A program made the translations under genes and the position numbers. Below are positions 35,524 to 45,578 of a stretch of 64,000 bases of DNA, piece after piece. Below the pieces are notes generated by a model. That model worked only from the letters and a program-made list of their open reading frames with translations, ran no database searches and had not been told where the DNA came from. Every line of letters starts with the position of its first letter. Position 1 is the stretch's first letter. The stretch spans positions 2,852,001 to 2,916,000 of the forward strand of contig JAJFPB010000005.1 in assembly GCA_020881915.1 (NCBI GenBank), given 5' to 3'. The stretch is from Paramyrothecium sp. XJ0827 (Eukaryota; Ascomycota; Sordariomycetes; Hypocreales; Stachybotryaceae).

Positions 35524-36136
35524 CTAGCCACCGTTGGTGAAAAAGGTCACATCCCAATGATTGCCCTCGTCCTACGAGTTGAACTCAAGTCAGCCATGGC
35601 CTCGCCGGTTTCATGACGTCTCCTCGTCACAACAGGGAGCCCCCAGGGGAGTGAGATAGGGATCACGACTTACACAGTAGATGTTGCCCGAGGCCGCCCG
35701 CCACTGGGGGTACCCGTCCCCGCGGTCCGCGATCCGCGTGAACGTGTTGGTCACGTACGAGTTGATGCCCGTCGCCTTGCGGAAGTCGAGCTTCCACCCG
35801 TTGGCGTGCGAGTTGGGGCCCGACGCGTGGCCCGTCTCGGTGCCGCCCGTGATGACCAGCGAGCACGCGCACGCCCGCCGGAGCGTGATGGCCCCTTGCA
35901 CCGTCGCCTCCCGCAGGCCCTCGTACGACGTGCACCGCGGGTTGGTGCGGTCCGTGCATCCTCCCGTCGACGACGCCGTGATGCCCACGGCGGAGAAGCG
36001 GCGCTCGGCCTCGGCCTGCGTGACGGCCGTGACAGCCGTGGCCGCGACGAGGGTGGTAAGAAGTGCAGAGAGCTGAGGGAACAAGTCAGTGGGCTATATT
36101 GTAGCCATGTGCAGACGGAGGAAGACTTGCCTTCAT
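35524..36136 (-). CDS. Small secreted protein with M15 peptidase-like metal site
   Basis: Three exons: 36136-36131, 36072-35674 and 35571-35524; 150 aa. Exon 1 is only ATG AAG and its intron (58 nt) starts GCAAGT, a GC-AG intron with CTGAC branch and CTCAG acceptor. It joins to form the signal peptide MKLSALLTTLVAATAVTA. Intron 2 (102 nt, GTAAGT donor, CTGAC branch, GTAG acceptor) replaces a read-through tail by DEGNHWDVTF. The spliced protein shows H91 and D98 in SHANGWKLDF, and E137, H140 in DEGNHWDV. This is the order of the HxxxxxxD and ExxH motifs of the M15/DD-peptidase (Hedgehog-like) zinc fold. Four or more cysteines suggest disulfides. Probably an extracellular hydrolase; peptidoglycan peptides are the family's usual substrate, so a role against bacteria is inference. 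Confidence 0.75.
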
Positions 36137-36209
36137 GATGTTGCTTGAATAGTTGGCTTCGTCTTGCCTACCTGTCGCTGGCTGCTATGAAACTGGAGTT
36201 GGACGCCCC

Positions 36210-36217
36210 TTTTTATA
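36210..36217 (-). promoter_or_regulatory. TATA box of the M15-like secreted protein gene
   Basis: TATAAAAA on the minus strand about 75 nt upstream of the ATG at 36136. This is a good spacing for a short leader and fits a regulated secreted-protein gene. Confidence 0.6.
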
Positions 36218-37221
36218 GTCCTTCGACAGGCGAGGCACGGGGTCCTCCTCACACCTCAATCATCCAACAACAGCCCATTCATGGGTTGCCATATCGGGTC
36301 TCCGGTCAAGGGATCCTGCAGATCTGTGCAGCAGTCGGCCGGTCGGGGCGCAGCGATGCATCGTAACGGTGGTATAGGGCCAGTTCATTCGCCGCCGTCT
36401 CGAGCGCATAGCCTTGCCACCCACCACCTACATCACATCGTACCCTACCTGTGACCCCGCGAGTGGTGCACCGAGTTCCCTGAGCCTGAGAAAGGTGGCG
36501 TGAGCGGACGTCATGTCGTGCATCTCGAAGCTGCCTTTTTTGTCCGATGGCCGTAAGCCGGGTGCCGCTATATTATTCAGATTCGGTGTGCCTGATCGGA
36601 GCGGCTTGCAGGCGATCCGGCAGTTGATCGACGAGCTGAGGACGACCATCGCCCGAATTGGTAGGTGTTGACGAATTCGCCTCGGGCTGCCGGGCTAGTG
36701 CTATCAAAAACACCACGACATTATCATCGGCCAGATGCTGAACCTTCGGAATTGTTCCGTGGTCTGCAAGAAAAGGGCCGTTATCCAAAGAGTGGTTGCT
36801 TCTCTCGGTGCAGCATCAAGTCTCCTCTTAATGACGGAGTCAGTTCACACTGCGTGAGACATCATGTTCACGATCAGCAATACTTGGTACTTCGATACGT
36901 GAGCTGTACGTTCAATCGTTTCTCATCTTATTGGCTCCTGAAAGCATGAATGCGCCTTTGTACATGTGAGCTATAACAACATCGAGTCAAGGTCTCGCTC
37001 CGTTCAAATATGATACATGATTTGCGCCTGCCTCATATGGATGAGAATGTCAAGTACTGTGCAGAAGTAGCTGACGAAAACATACGGCAATTCTAACCTT
37101 CCGTTAACAGCTGGTTTGGATCGACAGGTGGCTATGGACTACCGACAGAGTTGGTCCCTTCACCAGAGAGTAAGAGCTTTACTGCAGCAATTCGGTCATA
37201 CATCAATAACACGATCGCTCT
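36218..37221. other. Spacer, nothing recognised
   Basis: About 1 kb between the M15-like gene promoter and the 3' end of the zinc transporter gene. Only short frames without coding character are present. Confidence 0.4.
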
Positions 37222-39005
37222 TCAGAATGGCTTTGGTGTCTGTGGGTGTGTCGGGCCTCGTGTGCGCAAACACCAGCATGAATGGTCACCCTCTCGCTCG
37301 ACTTGAACGACCGCGTCCACGCCCTCCTTGAGCAGATATTCGCGAACCCGGTCTCGTACGTCCTCCATGGGCGCTCCCCTCGCCGCTACAACGTGCACAA
37401 TTCCCAACAGCTTGTCGCCCGAATGGCTTCCGTTGCGGTCGTCTACCCACATTTTGGGGGTTGAGTAGCTGATGACGCCTCGTTGCTGAAGGATGCCGCC
37501 GAGGGTGTTTCGGAGGTTGTATTCCGTGTTCTCGGGCACGCTGAGAAGGAGGCGCTTCGCTGAAGAAAACACAAGTGGCTTCGCGGAGAAGAAAATCAAG
37601 ATGGCAATAAAGCAGGACGCCAACGGGTCCCACCCACCCCAGCCCCAGAAGCTTGTGAGGACGGTGGACACGATGACCGAAAGACTGCCAAGAGTATCGG
37701 CCAGCACGTGAAGGTAGATGCCCTCCATGTTTTCGTTGCCATGGGAGTGTCCATGACCGTGGCTGTGAGAATGGCCGTGTGCGTGGTCGTGGTCGTGGTC
37801 GTGGTCATGCGAATGGTCATGAGAGTGTCCGTGAGAGTGTCCATGATCGTGGCCGTGGTGGTGATGGCCAAACGCCATCATGCCAACCAGGTTGACAATC
37901 AAGCCAAGAGTGCTGACAATGAACAGCTCCCCGAGTCGCTTGGTCTTGGTGCCTTCCCATAGTCGCTCAAAGGCCTCAAAGGCGATTTCGACACTTAGCA
38001 GCCTACTTCATGTTAATTATGTGCAGCTTCCCTGCATGATGCTTGCCACTTACATGAGCAGAACGCCGTTGGCGAAACCGCTTAGGGTCTCAATCTTCCC
38101 AAATCCGTAGGGGAATCGTTGACTGGGAGGCCATTTGCTCATCACTGAGGCTAGGAGCCCAACCAGCAAAGCAACGCAATCGAAAAACATGTGAATACTG
38201 TCGCTAAGGAGACCCAGCGAGTCGGTGGCGAAGCCGTAGAATGCCTGTACCACCATAAATGAAAGATTGAGTCTGCACAACGATCTCGTTAGTCGATTGC
38301 GAACGAATGGGTGCAGTTTTGAACATACACCATGAAGTAAAATATCCTTCTCGAATCCTTCTCAGCCACGATCGCATGTATCAGAGGAAATCGAACGGTC
38401 CAGGGAAGGAGCATTCTTGTAAAGAGCGACCTATCAGTGCTGTGATCATGATGGTGATCAAGATGATGGTCGTGGTCGTGGTGGTCATGGGCATGGGTGT
38501 GGTCATGAGTGTGGTCGTGCTTGTGGTCGTGGTCGTGGGAATGATCATGACTGTGACTGTGGCTGTGGCTGTGGTTGTGGCCATGTTCATGATCGTGATC
38601 GTGATCGTGATCCATTTCGTGGCTGTGATTGTGGTGGTGAGCGCTATGATTGTGCTGCTGCTGAGCTGCAAGAGACATGGGGGCTGCTTGCGAGCCTGGA
38701 GCGAGCATCCCGTTCCCTCCCGCAGGTTTAAGGTGCGACCAGCCTTCCAACGTGCTCAATGGAACAGGAACCGACCGTTCCTTCGATCGACTAACTCGGG
38801 TGTTGGGCGCAGGCGTGCTAGAGTAGCTATGCGGGTGCTGGTGGGCCTGGGGATCCGCGGCGCCGTCGTTGTGCGAGTGGTCGGGCCCGTTCGAGATTGA
38901 CGCTCGCCACGAGTTCAACGACGTCTGCGAGTGCGAGCGAGAGTGCGCATGGGAGTGGTGGGCATGCGGCAACGCCGTCGTGGGGAGAGCGAAGGAGGAC
39001 GACAT
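37222..39005 (-). CDS. His-rich ZnT5/7-type zinc transporter (CDF family)
   Basis: Three exons: 39005-38329, 38272-38054 and 38002-37222; introns of 56 and 51 nt; 558 aa. A cation diffusion facilitator that moves Zn2+ out of the cytosol, in this subgroup (yeast Msc2, human ZnT5/ZnT7) into the ER/Golgi. Both CDF metal-site motifs are seen: HMFFD in the second membrane helix and HVLAD in a later helix. The SIHMFFDCVALL and FGKIETLSGFANG blocks point to the ZnT5/7 group. There are two His/Asp-rich blocks: one of about 60 residues before the first helix and one of about 45 residues in the cytosolic loop between helices 4 and 5, plus a His/Ser-rich N-terminus. It lacks the extra N-terminal membrane helices of yeast Msc2. 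The C-terminal cytosolic domain is complete. Confidence 0.9.
37738..37872. repeat. His-codon repeat, loop block
   Basis: A low-complexity GTGGTC/ATGGTC-type array that encodes the His/Gly/Asp/Ser-rich loop of the zinc transporter. Antisense frames stay open across it and are shadows. Confidence 0.85.
38440..38660. repeat. His-codon repeat, N-terminal block
   Basis: A low-complexity array of His-Asp and His-Ser dipeptide codons in exon 1 of the zinc transporter. It is longer and more Asp-rich than the loop block. Confidence 0.85.
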
Positions 39006-40510
39006 GGCTGCAGATGCCTGGATACGCCGGGTCGGCTCACTGGGACGAGATGGAGGGGAACACCGGAAGCTTCCAACGCGTCAATCGCTACTTCATGCGC
39101 CCAGTATGTCGGGAGCAGGAAGAAGTGATGGTGGAAATCCGCGGCCGCGACGTGGCAGGTGCCGTCGAGACTGGGAGCGTCCCGCGCAAATCGGGTTGGC
39201 GGCGTCGTCGTCTGGTGGGAAAGGAGACGCAATGGCGGGCGCACGTGGGAAGCTAAGGGACGGTCACAAAGATTGGGTCGAGCAACGGGGAAAGACGACG
39301 TCGCCGTCCCGACGCCAGGAACAGAGGCAAAGACAGAATGGTCGCTCGCAGAAGCAAAAAAAGTGCGACAGGAGAAATCAGCGCAGCGAGGAGGTGCGGT
39401 GTGTTCACTTAATGAGCGGAGGAGGAATTAGAGGAGAAGCGAGACGTGGTGGTGTCGATCGGATAGCAGAGTCAACTTGGGGTACAGCCAGTCCGCGGCT
39501 TGCGAACAGCGCAAGTACGGTACCGTCATTTCTCGGTGATGTCGCCAAGCCCATGTGCCCTGTAACCCGTCGACCCGTGGCGAGTAACATCCATCGTTCA
39601 TGTCCCGCTTCTCCACGCCGGCTCTCCTCAATCAGGCCTGGTCTGGCAACCGTAGCTCCAGCCCTTGCAGCCCTTCACGTAGAGACCTGCTAATTTAGGT
39701 AGCTGTTCAAAGGGCCGCTCGCTCTTTTGCAGCACAGATGATGGAGAAGGCCGGGCGGGTGCACAGATGATGTGTCTGTCTATCCCCTGGGCCCATGCAA
39801 TCGCCTTACAGTATCCCACCCACGTCATGTTTCATACTTGCGATGCTGAAGGGAGGAATCTGACAGGGGAAGAGGAGAAGAAGGACGCTGCATCAGCAAC
39901 CACGCAAGAGATACGAGGAGAGCACCAAATCTCGGGGAAAACAACGCTGCAGCATGGGGGCTCTCGAGATGCAAGATGCTTTGCAGACCCCGGCCCCTGC
40001 ATAACTCTGCATAAGCAAGTGCCTAAACGGTCGTCGTGTCCAGCGCGGGGCTGAGATAAGGCCCAGACCTGCCGTGGTCGGTACATCCCCACAGCGGCCC
40101 AGGTAACGGCAACGGGTACGCAATTGCAATATCAACACCAATGCTGAACTGAACTAAACTGAACTGAAGCGCTGAGCCACCACCAGCCACACCCGCCCGT
40201 GCCGGCTCCCGTAACCACCTACAGCCTGTGAAAGGTGAGCACTCTCATTGAGCAGAATCAAGCGTGCAATTCTACGACCCACGGGTTGGTGGTGATACCT
40301 TCGTTTCCCTCAAGGCCATTTTCTCGCACCTCGGATTCTTGGGCCATTTAATCTTGCCCATCGCAATAGAACATCCTCGAGGGGCGTAGCAGCATCGCCA
40401 ATCCGGACTCGTGGCCTCAAAACCACTCGCTCCTCTTATGGCCACTCCTACCATCCTGCCAAGCCCTCAAAATTCTAGTCGCACTTGATAGTCCGATTCC
40501 TCGACTCTCG
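39006..40510. promoter_or_regulatory. Divergent promoter region, zinc transporter / ALG1
   Basis: A 1.5-kb spacer between divergent start codons. A 274-codon plus frame begins inside the transporter gene and runs to 39693, but it is Arg/Gly-rich antisense without a domain. A CCAAT-type word occurs at 40396-40400, about 110 nt upstream of ALG1. Confidence 0.45.
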
Positions 40511-42017
40511 ATGCTTTCTCTGGTACTCTCCATCATTGCGGGCGCCATATCCGTCGTCATCCTCAACTATGGCCTGAAATTCGTCCTCTGGGCCGCAAGG
40601 GGCCTCCCTCACATCATTCCCACCCCGCACCGACCCGCCGAGAACCCTGAGGACGAGCACATCCAGGTCTTGGTGGTTGGCGACATTGGCAGGAGCCCGC
40701 GCATGCAGTATCATGCCATCAGCGTGGCCAAGCATGCGAGGCATGTTGACATTGTCGCCTACAAAGGTTCGTGCCGGGAAATGGCAGCTTCTCACACGTC
40801 ACCACTAACACGCGGGCAGAGACTGCGAGGCATCCGGAGCTCATTGGCAATCCCCGAGTTGAGATGTATGCGCTTGCCCCTCAGCCGGAGTGGATTGTTT
40901 GGGGGAATCTCCCCTTCTTCATCAATATCCCGGCCAAGGTGATCCAGCAGTTCTGGACCCTCTTCAGGACGCTCATGTACACAACACCACCAGCTCAATG
41001 GATCATCATTCAGGTACTCGAACCGGCGCCATCCTGTCAAGGCTCTCATCTAACGCATCATAGAACCCGCCATCGATCCCGACCTTTCATGTGGCTCTGC
41101 TCGTCGCCCTTATTCGAGGAAGCAAGCTCATGGTCGACTGGCACAACTACGGCCACACCATCCTTGCCCAGAAAGCCATCCTGAGACCTCTCGTTCCCAT
41201 TTACAGGTTCTACGAGATGCGGCTAGGCAAGTATCTTGGCAACGCCAATCTGACCGTCACCGATGCCATGTCGCGCCAGCTCACCGGTGGTCGCTATCAA
41301 CTAAACGGCCCAGTCTACACAATGCATGACCGCCCAGCCCAGATCTTCCAGCCCATCACTTCAGTCGAGCAACGCAAGGAGTTCCTGCTGCGACTGCCCG
41401 AGACAAAGAGCGACGCCCAGAATATCATCGACGGCGCGGTTCGACTCATCGTCAGCAGTACTTCTTGGACGCCGGACGAAGACTTTGGCTTGCTGTTGGA
41501 CGCGCTCGTTGCGTATGCCAACCCTTCTTCGAATTCCATAAGCCATCCCGTACCGTCACCCATAATAGCCATCATCACCGGCAAGGGCCCTGAAAAGCAG
41601 AAATATATAGAAAAGATCCAGGAGCTCCAGGACGCGAGCCGGCTCCCGGGCATCCGCATCCACACTGCCTGGCTCTCAAACCGGGATTATGCTTCGCTGC
41701 TCGCCTGCGCCGATCTAGGCATCTCTCTACACAAATCTAGTTCGGGCGTGGATCTGCCCATGAAGGTCGTGGACATGTTTGGCGCGGGACTCCCGGTAGC
41801 AGCATACTCGGCTTTTGAAAGTTTCGGGGAGCTGGTCAAGGAAGGTCAGAACGGCTGCGGCTTCGAGACCGCCGAGGAGCTGACCAAGATCTTGGAGCGC
41901 TTGCTGGGCCTCTCCGGTGACGAGCTGGCCAGGTTGAAGCAGGGCGCTATCAAGGAAGGTTCTTTACGGTGGGACCACGAATGGGACCGCGTCGTGTGGG
42001 AGGTGCTGAAGCACTAG
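40511..42017 (+). CDS. alg1: ALG1 beta-1,4-mannosyltransferase
   Basis: Three exons: 40511-40766, 40820-41013 and 41064-42017; introns of 53 and 50 nt; 467 aa, the family's usual length. It adds the first mannose from GDP-mannose to GlcNAc2-PP-dolichol on the cytosolic face of the ER in N-glycan assembly. An N-terminal membrane anchor spans about residues 3-30. Recognisable blocks are VLVVGDIGRSPRMQYHA, the NPPSIPT stretch that follows intron 2, LMVDWHNYGHT, and the GT33/GT-B acceptor side LHKSSSGVDLPMKVVDMFG. Intron 1 has a CTAAC branch and intron 2 a CTAAC followed by ATAG. It is convergent with the E2 gene, 277 bp away. Confidence 0.96.
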
Positions 42018-42294
42018 GCATGTGTGCAAGGGGAATAGACCCACGAGACCAGTGGGAGGAGGCGTCTCAAGGTAATCATAAAGCTTGAGAAACCTTGCAG
42101 ACATTGCTGATAGTCCGCTGTGAGTCAAAGCGGACGCTATTGAAACGCTTGATGAATCTAGAAACACATGTAATCCATAGGACGCCGCCTGAATGCAAAG
42201 CTTCACCCGGGCCAGAACCCCAAGGAGGCCCAAAAAACGTGCAACCGCCTCCCCCCGAACTCGTCGCCGCTGCAGCTCACTCCGTTTTGGCCGC

Positions 42295-42995
42295 TCAGTC
42301 CTCGCCCAAGCTCTCCCTCACGCACTTGCGGCAGCGCTTCCTAAACTCCTTGTTCTTGCCCTCCCTCTCCTCGCGCAGCAGCCGCGCCGCCTCGACGTTG
42401 GCGGGGCTCTCGTCGTTGGGGCTGTGGAAGAGGCTGATGGTGCTGAGCAGGATGGTCTCGGGCGTCTGGACGGGGCTCCAGCGCTCGGAGGCGGCCTCGT
42501 AGCCGTACTGGTCCTCCTCGGGCGGGTGGAGGATCGAGATGCAGAGGACGCCGTTCTCGTAGATGTTCGGGTGGAAGGGTATGGGCGACTGGAAGGTGAG
42601 GGACGGGGGCATGTGCGGGTAGGACGGGGGGAAGACGAGCCGGGCGCGGAAGTTGCCTCCTACAAAGTCATTCGGGTCAGCGAGTCGCTCGTATTATACA
42701 GTCATGAAACAGCCACGCCATATTGTTGAATGCACGCCGAGCACGTGCAGCAGTTGAGGACCAGGAAAGAGGCGTTAACGCCGACGGGGGGCACCAGGTT
42801 ACACGAGACCGGCGTATTGTAGGACATACCACCATAGTATTTGCAGTCGTCGCTGATCATGAGCATCACCTCCCACTCGAAAATATTATTGTCGTTGACG
42901 AGGCCGCACGAGATGCCCGGGATGTCCTTGCCCGTCTGCATCTCCTTGAGCTGCCGCTTCAGCAGCGACGCCGCGGCCGCCGAACTAGAAGCCAT
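42295..42995 (-). CDS. Ubiquitin-conjugating enzyme E2, UBE2G1/UbcP3 type
   Basis: Two exons: 42995-42830 and 42659-42295, with an unusually long 170-nt intron (GTATGT donor, CTGAC branch, TGTAG acceptor); 176 aa. The E2 core is complete: the YYGGGNFRARLVFPPSYP block formed across the splice, HPNIYENGVLCISILH with active-site Cys95, and the acidic loop insertion EEDQYGYEAASERWSP characteristic of UBC7/UBE2G enzymes. The C-terminal helix pattern (SPANVEAARLLREER then RKCVRES) fits UBE2G1 better than ERAD Ubc7. An Ala/Ser-rich N-terminus precedes it. It transfers ubiquitin from E1 to substrates with an E3, usually as Lys48 chains in this subgroup. Confidence 0.93.
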
Positions 42996-43540
42996 CTCGA
43001 CGACGAAGGGGGGGGTCGGGAGCACGGATTCCTCGGGGCGACAGAGAGTCGAGTCGCAATGGGGTTGGTTGGTTGGTTGGCTATTGCGCGGATCTCGGGC
43101 CAGCAATGTCGAGGTTGTGGTACTGGAGACGCAGTATGGTGGAGGAAGCCTCGGTGTGCGGTCGAAGGCGGATGGTGGGGGGGAGACGGTCGATAAACCG
43201 CCACTCACGCCCACATCGGCGCTGGTTGAAGAGACCCCGCCATCGCGGCATCGTCATGCTCTAAAAAGGCGGGAAATATTGCCCTTCCTCTAAAGCTCTC
43301 CCACTGAAGCAAGAGCAGATAGAGCTTCATCTGAATTCCGAAATTGAGCATCTGTTCATTTCATGTCAGCTCCGACAACCCTTGATGTGACCGCTCTCTC
43401 AGTGACGTCTTTGAACGGGGCGTGTCGAACGCTCTGAAATCTTTATTTTATACAAGAGTAAAATTTTAATAGCCGACGCCCAGGGTATCATATACATGCA
43501 GCCAGAATCTCAATCAACTTCTTCTACGCCAGTCCCCCTT
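42996..43540. other. Spacer upstream of the E2 gene
   Basis: 545 bp holding the E2 promoter and leader and the SNU23 3' UTR. A GGTT tandem run (four to five units) is at 43063-43080. No other feature. Confidence 0.5.
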
Positions 43541-44254
43541 TCACTTCTTCGACGTTCCGAAGCCCGTGAACCCCATCTGCGCCATCATGTCGTCCTCGTC
43601 GTGCTCGCCCTCCACGCGCACGTCCTCGCCGTACTCCGTCTTCACCTTGGCCGCCTCATCCCTCTCGAGCCGCTTCTTCTCCGCCTCGTCCCGCCTCTTC
43701 TGGCGCTTCTCCTCCGTCTCCTTGGCCTGCTCCTCCTCGCGCAGCTGGAGCCGCTCCTGGAGGCTCGTGGCCTTCTCCTTGGCCAGGTCCTCCCTCCGCC
43801 GGACGTAGAACGCGATGCGCTCGTGCACCTCCTCGGCCGTCGCCCGCTTCACCTCCGTCGTCTGCCCGGCGTTGATTAAGTGCTGCGTCGTGTTCAAATG
43901 CTCCACGAACTGCAGGTTGTCCTTGAACGTGAGGTCGCAGGACTCGCAGTAGAAGCCGGCGCCGCGTCCTCGCTTGCCGACTCCTGCTCCGGCGGGGACC
44001 AGCTGTGTCTTGCCGACCTGGCCCGTCAGGTCTAGAACGGTTCGGCGTGCGGTCGTGTAGGTCTCGTTGCCGGTCAACGGCTTGTGGTACTTTTTGCCAG
44101 CGAGCTTCGCCTCGTAACGGGCCTTGGCCTCTTCCTTCTCCTTGGACTCGCGTTCCTTGGCCTTGGCCGCATATTCGTCGAGGTCATAGGTCTTTCGGAA
44201 GTCCGTGTCACCAGCAGGCGCGCCATACGCGCTGCCTTTTTTTGAGTCAGACAT
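43541..44254 (-). CDS. snu23: SNU23-type U4/U6.U5 tri-snRNP protein
   Basis: A single exon from the ATG at 44254 (an upstream in-frame non-ATG extension is not used); 237 aa. The U1-type C2H2 zinc finger FYCESCDLTFKDNLQFVEH followed by TTQH (about residues 101-125) and the N-terminal FRKTYDLDEYAAKAKERE block are typical of Snu23 / ZMAT2, a protein of the spliceosomal B complex in the nucleus. After the finger come charged Glu/Lys/Arg helices, likely coiled coil, and the short conserved end DMMAQMGFTGFGTSKK. Lack of introns is normal. The start codon is divergent from DPH5, only 272 bp apart. Confidence 0.95.
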   Translation of the reverse strand: MSDSKKGSAYGAPAGDTDFRKTYDLDEYAAKAKERESKEKEEAKARYEAKLAGKKYHKPLTGNETYTTARRTVLDLTGQVGKTQLVPAGAGVGKRGRGAGFYCESCDLTFKDNLQFVEHLNTTQHLINAGQTTEVKRATAEEVHERIAFYVRRREDLAKEKATSLQERLQLREEEQAKETEEKRQKRRDEAEKKRLERDEAAKVKTEYGEDVRVEGEHDEDDMMAQMGFTGFGTSKK

Positions 44255-44526
44255 GGTCGGATGAGGGTTGGCGAGATGACAGAACAAGTTCTACCAGCCG
44301 ACGCGGTAGCGATTGGGAAAACCAGCAGCTTGCCCAAGCAAATTGAGCCAGGATGGTACTTGTCCCTTGCCGTATTCAGTAACGCGCGTTTGTGCTGTAG
44401 ACGTCGAGTTTCTTATCGATGTGCTAAGATAAACCCCACCGCGGGGTACTTTTTGGTTCACCCATTTGCGTCGACTTTTTTTCCCCTTTTGCGCTGCTGT
44501 CGTCGCATAACCAAGTTCCATTCGCC
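44255..44526. promoter_or_regulatory. Short divergent promoter SNU23 / DPH5
   Basis: Only 272 bp separate the two start codons, so the genes likely share one nucleosome-free region. No TATA box is visible; a CT-rich tract lies just before the DPH5 ATG. Confidence 0.6.
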
Positions 44527-45495
44527 ATGCTGTATCTTGTTGGTCTCGGTCTGTCCGATGAGACGGATATTACCGTCAAAGGGCTGGAGGTGGTGAAGAA
44601 GGCCTCGCGGGTCTACCTCGAGGCCTACACCAGCATCCTCCTCGTTGACCAGGCCGTCTTGGTATGCCGCCGTTGCAGAGTCCCCGTCTCCGGGGATAAC
44701 GCTGACTTGCCGTAGGAAAAATACTATGGACGGTCGATAAGCATCGCGGACCGCGAAATGGTCGAGTCGGACAGTGATGAGATTCTACGAGACGCCGAGA
44801 CCGAAGACGTCGCATTCTTGGTTGTGGGAGATCCCTTTGGGTGAGCAACAACATGCAATGCACCTTGTTCTGCAGACTCGCTAACCATGAGAAGCGCAAC
44901 CACTCATACCGATCTCGTTCTCCGTGCCCGCGAGCGTTCGATACCGGTCAGGACTGTGCCCAATGCCTCCATCATGTCTGGCATTGGAGCCTGCGGTCTG
45001 CAACTCTACAACTTCGGCCAGACCGTGTCGATGGTGTTCTTCACGGACTCCTGGAAGCCCGCTTCCTTCTACGATCGAATCCGCGAGAACCGCTCCATCG
45101 GACTCCACACGCTGGTCCTCGTCGACATCAAGGTGAAGGAGCCCAGCCTGGAGAACCTCGCCAGGGGCCGGCGGATATACGAGCCGCCGCGCTACATGAC
45201 CGTCGGTCAGTGCGCGCAGCAGATGCTCGAGATCGAGGAGGAGAAGAAGGAAGGCGTCTACACTAAGGACAGCCTGGCCATCGGCGCTGCCAGGGTCGGA
45301 GGAAATACGGAGAAGTTCGTTGCTGGCACGCTCGAGGAGCTGTGCTCCACCGACGAAGAGCTCGGCCCTCCGCTGCACAGCCTTGTTCTGCTTGGAAGCA
45401 GGACGCACGAGTTGGAGCACGATTTCGTGAGGCAATTTGCAGTCGACAAGGAGAAGTGGGACAGGCTGTGGAAAGCGGACTACGGCAAGCAATAA
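44527..45495 (+). CDS. dph5: Diphthine methyl ester synthase Dph5
   Basis: Three exons: 44527-44661, 44716-44840 and 44895-45495; two 54-nt introns (CTGAC and CTAAC branches); 286 aa. A SAM-dependent methyltransferase of the tetrapyrrole-methylase fold that methylates the diphthamide intermediate on a histidine of elongation factor 2. The N-terminus [20 protein letters not shown], the [16 protein letters not shown] block formed across intron 2, and [21 protein letters not shown] are all family-specific. The C-terminal part ([16 protein letters not shown]) is complete. Cytosolic. Its end is 83 bp from the convergent bli-3 end. Confidence 0.97.
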
Positions 45496-45578
45496 GAGAT
45501 TCATCAAATGAAGTTTTGTCATTCATCATTCATGCTATGGTACAGTTGAATCATGTATTAAGTCATAATCTCCTCCGC

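Noticed and set aside
38307..39693. Plus-strand frames of 197 and 274 codons opposite the zinc transporter
   Set aside because: Antisense Val/Met-rich or Arg-rich shadows of the His-codon repeats and N-terminal region.
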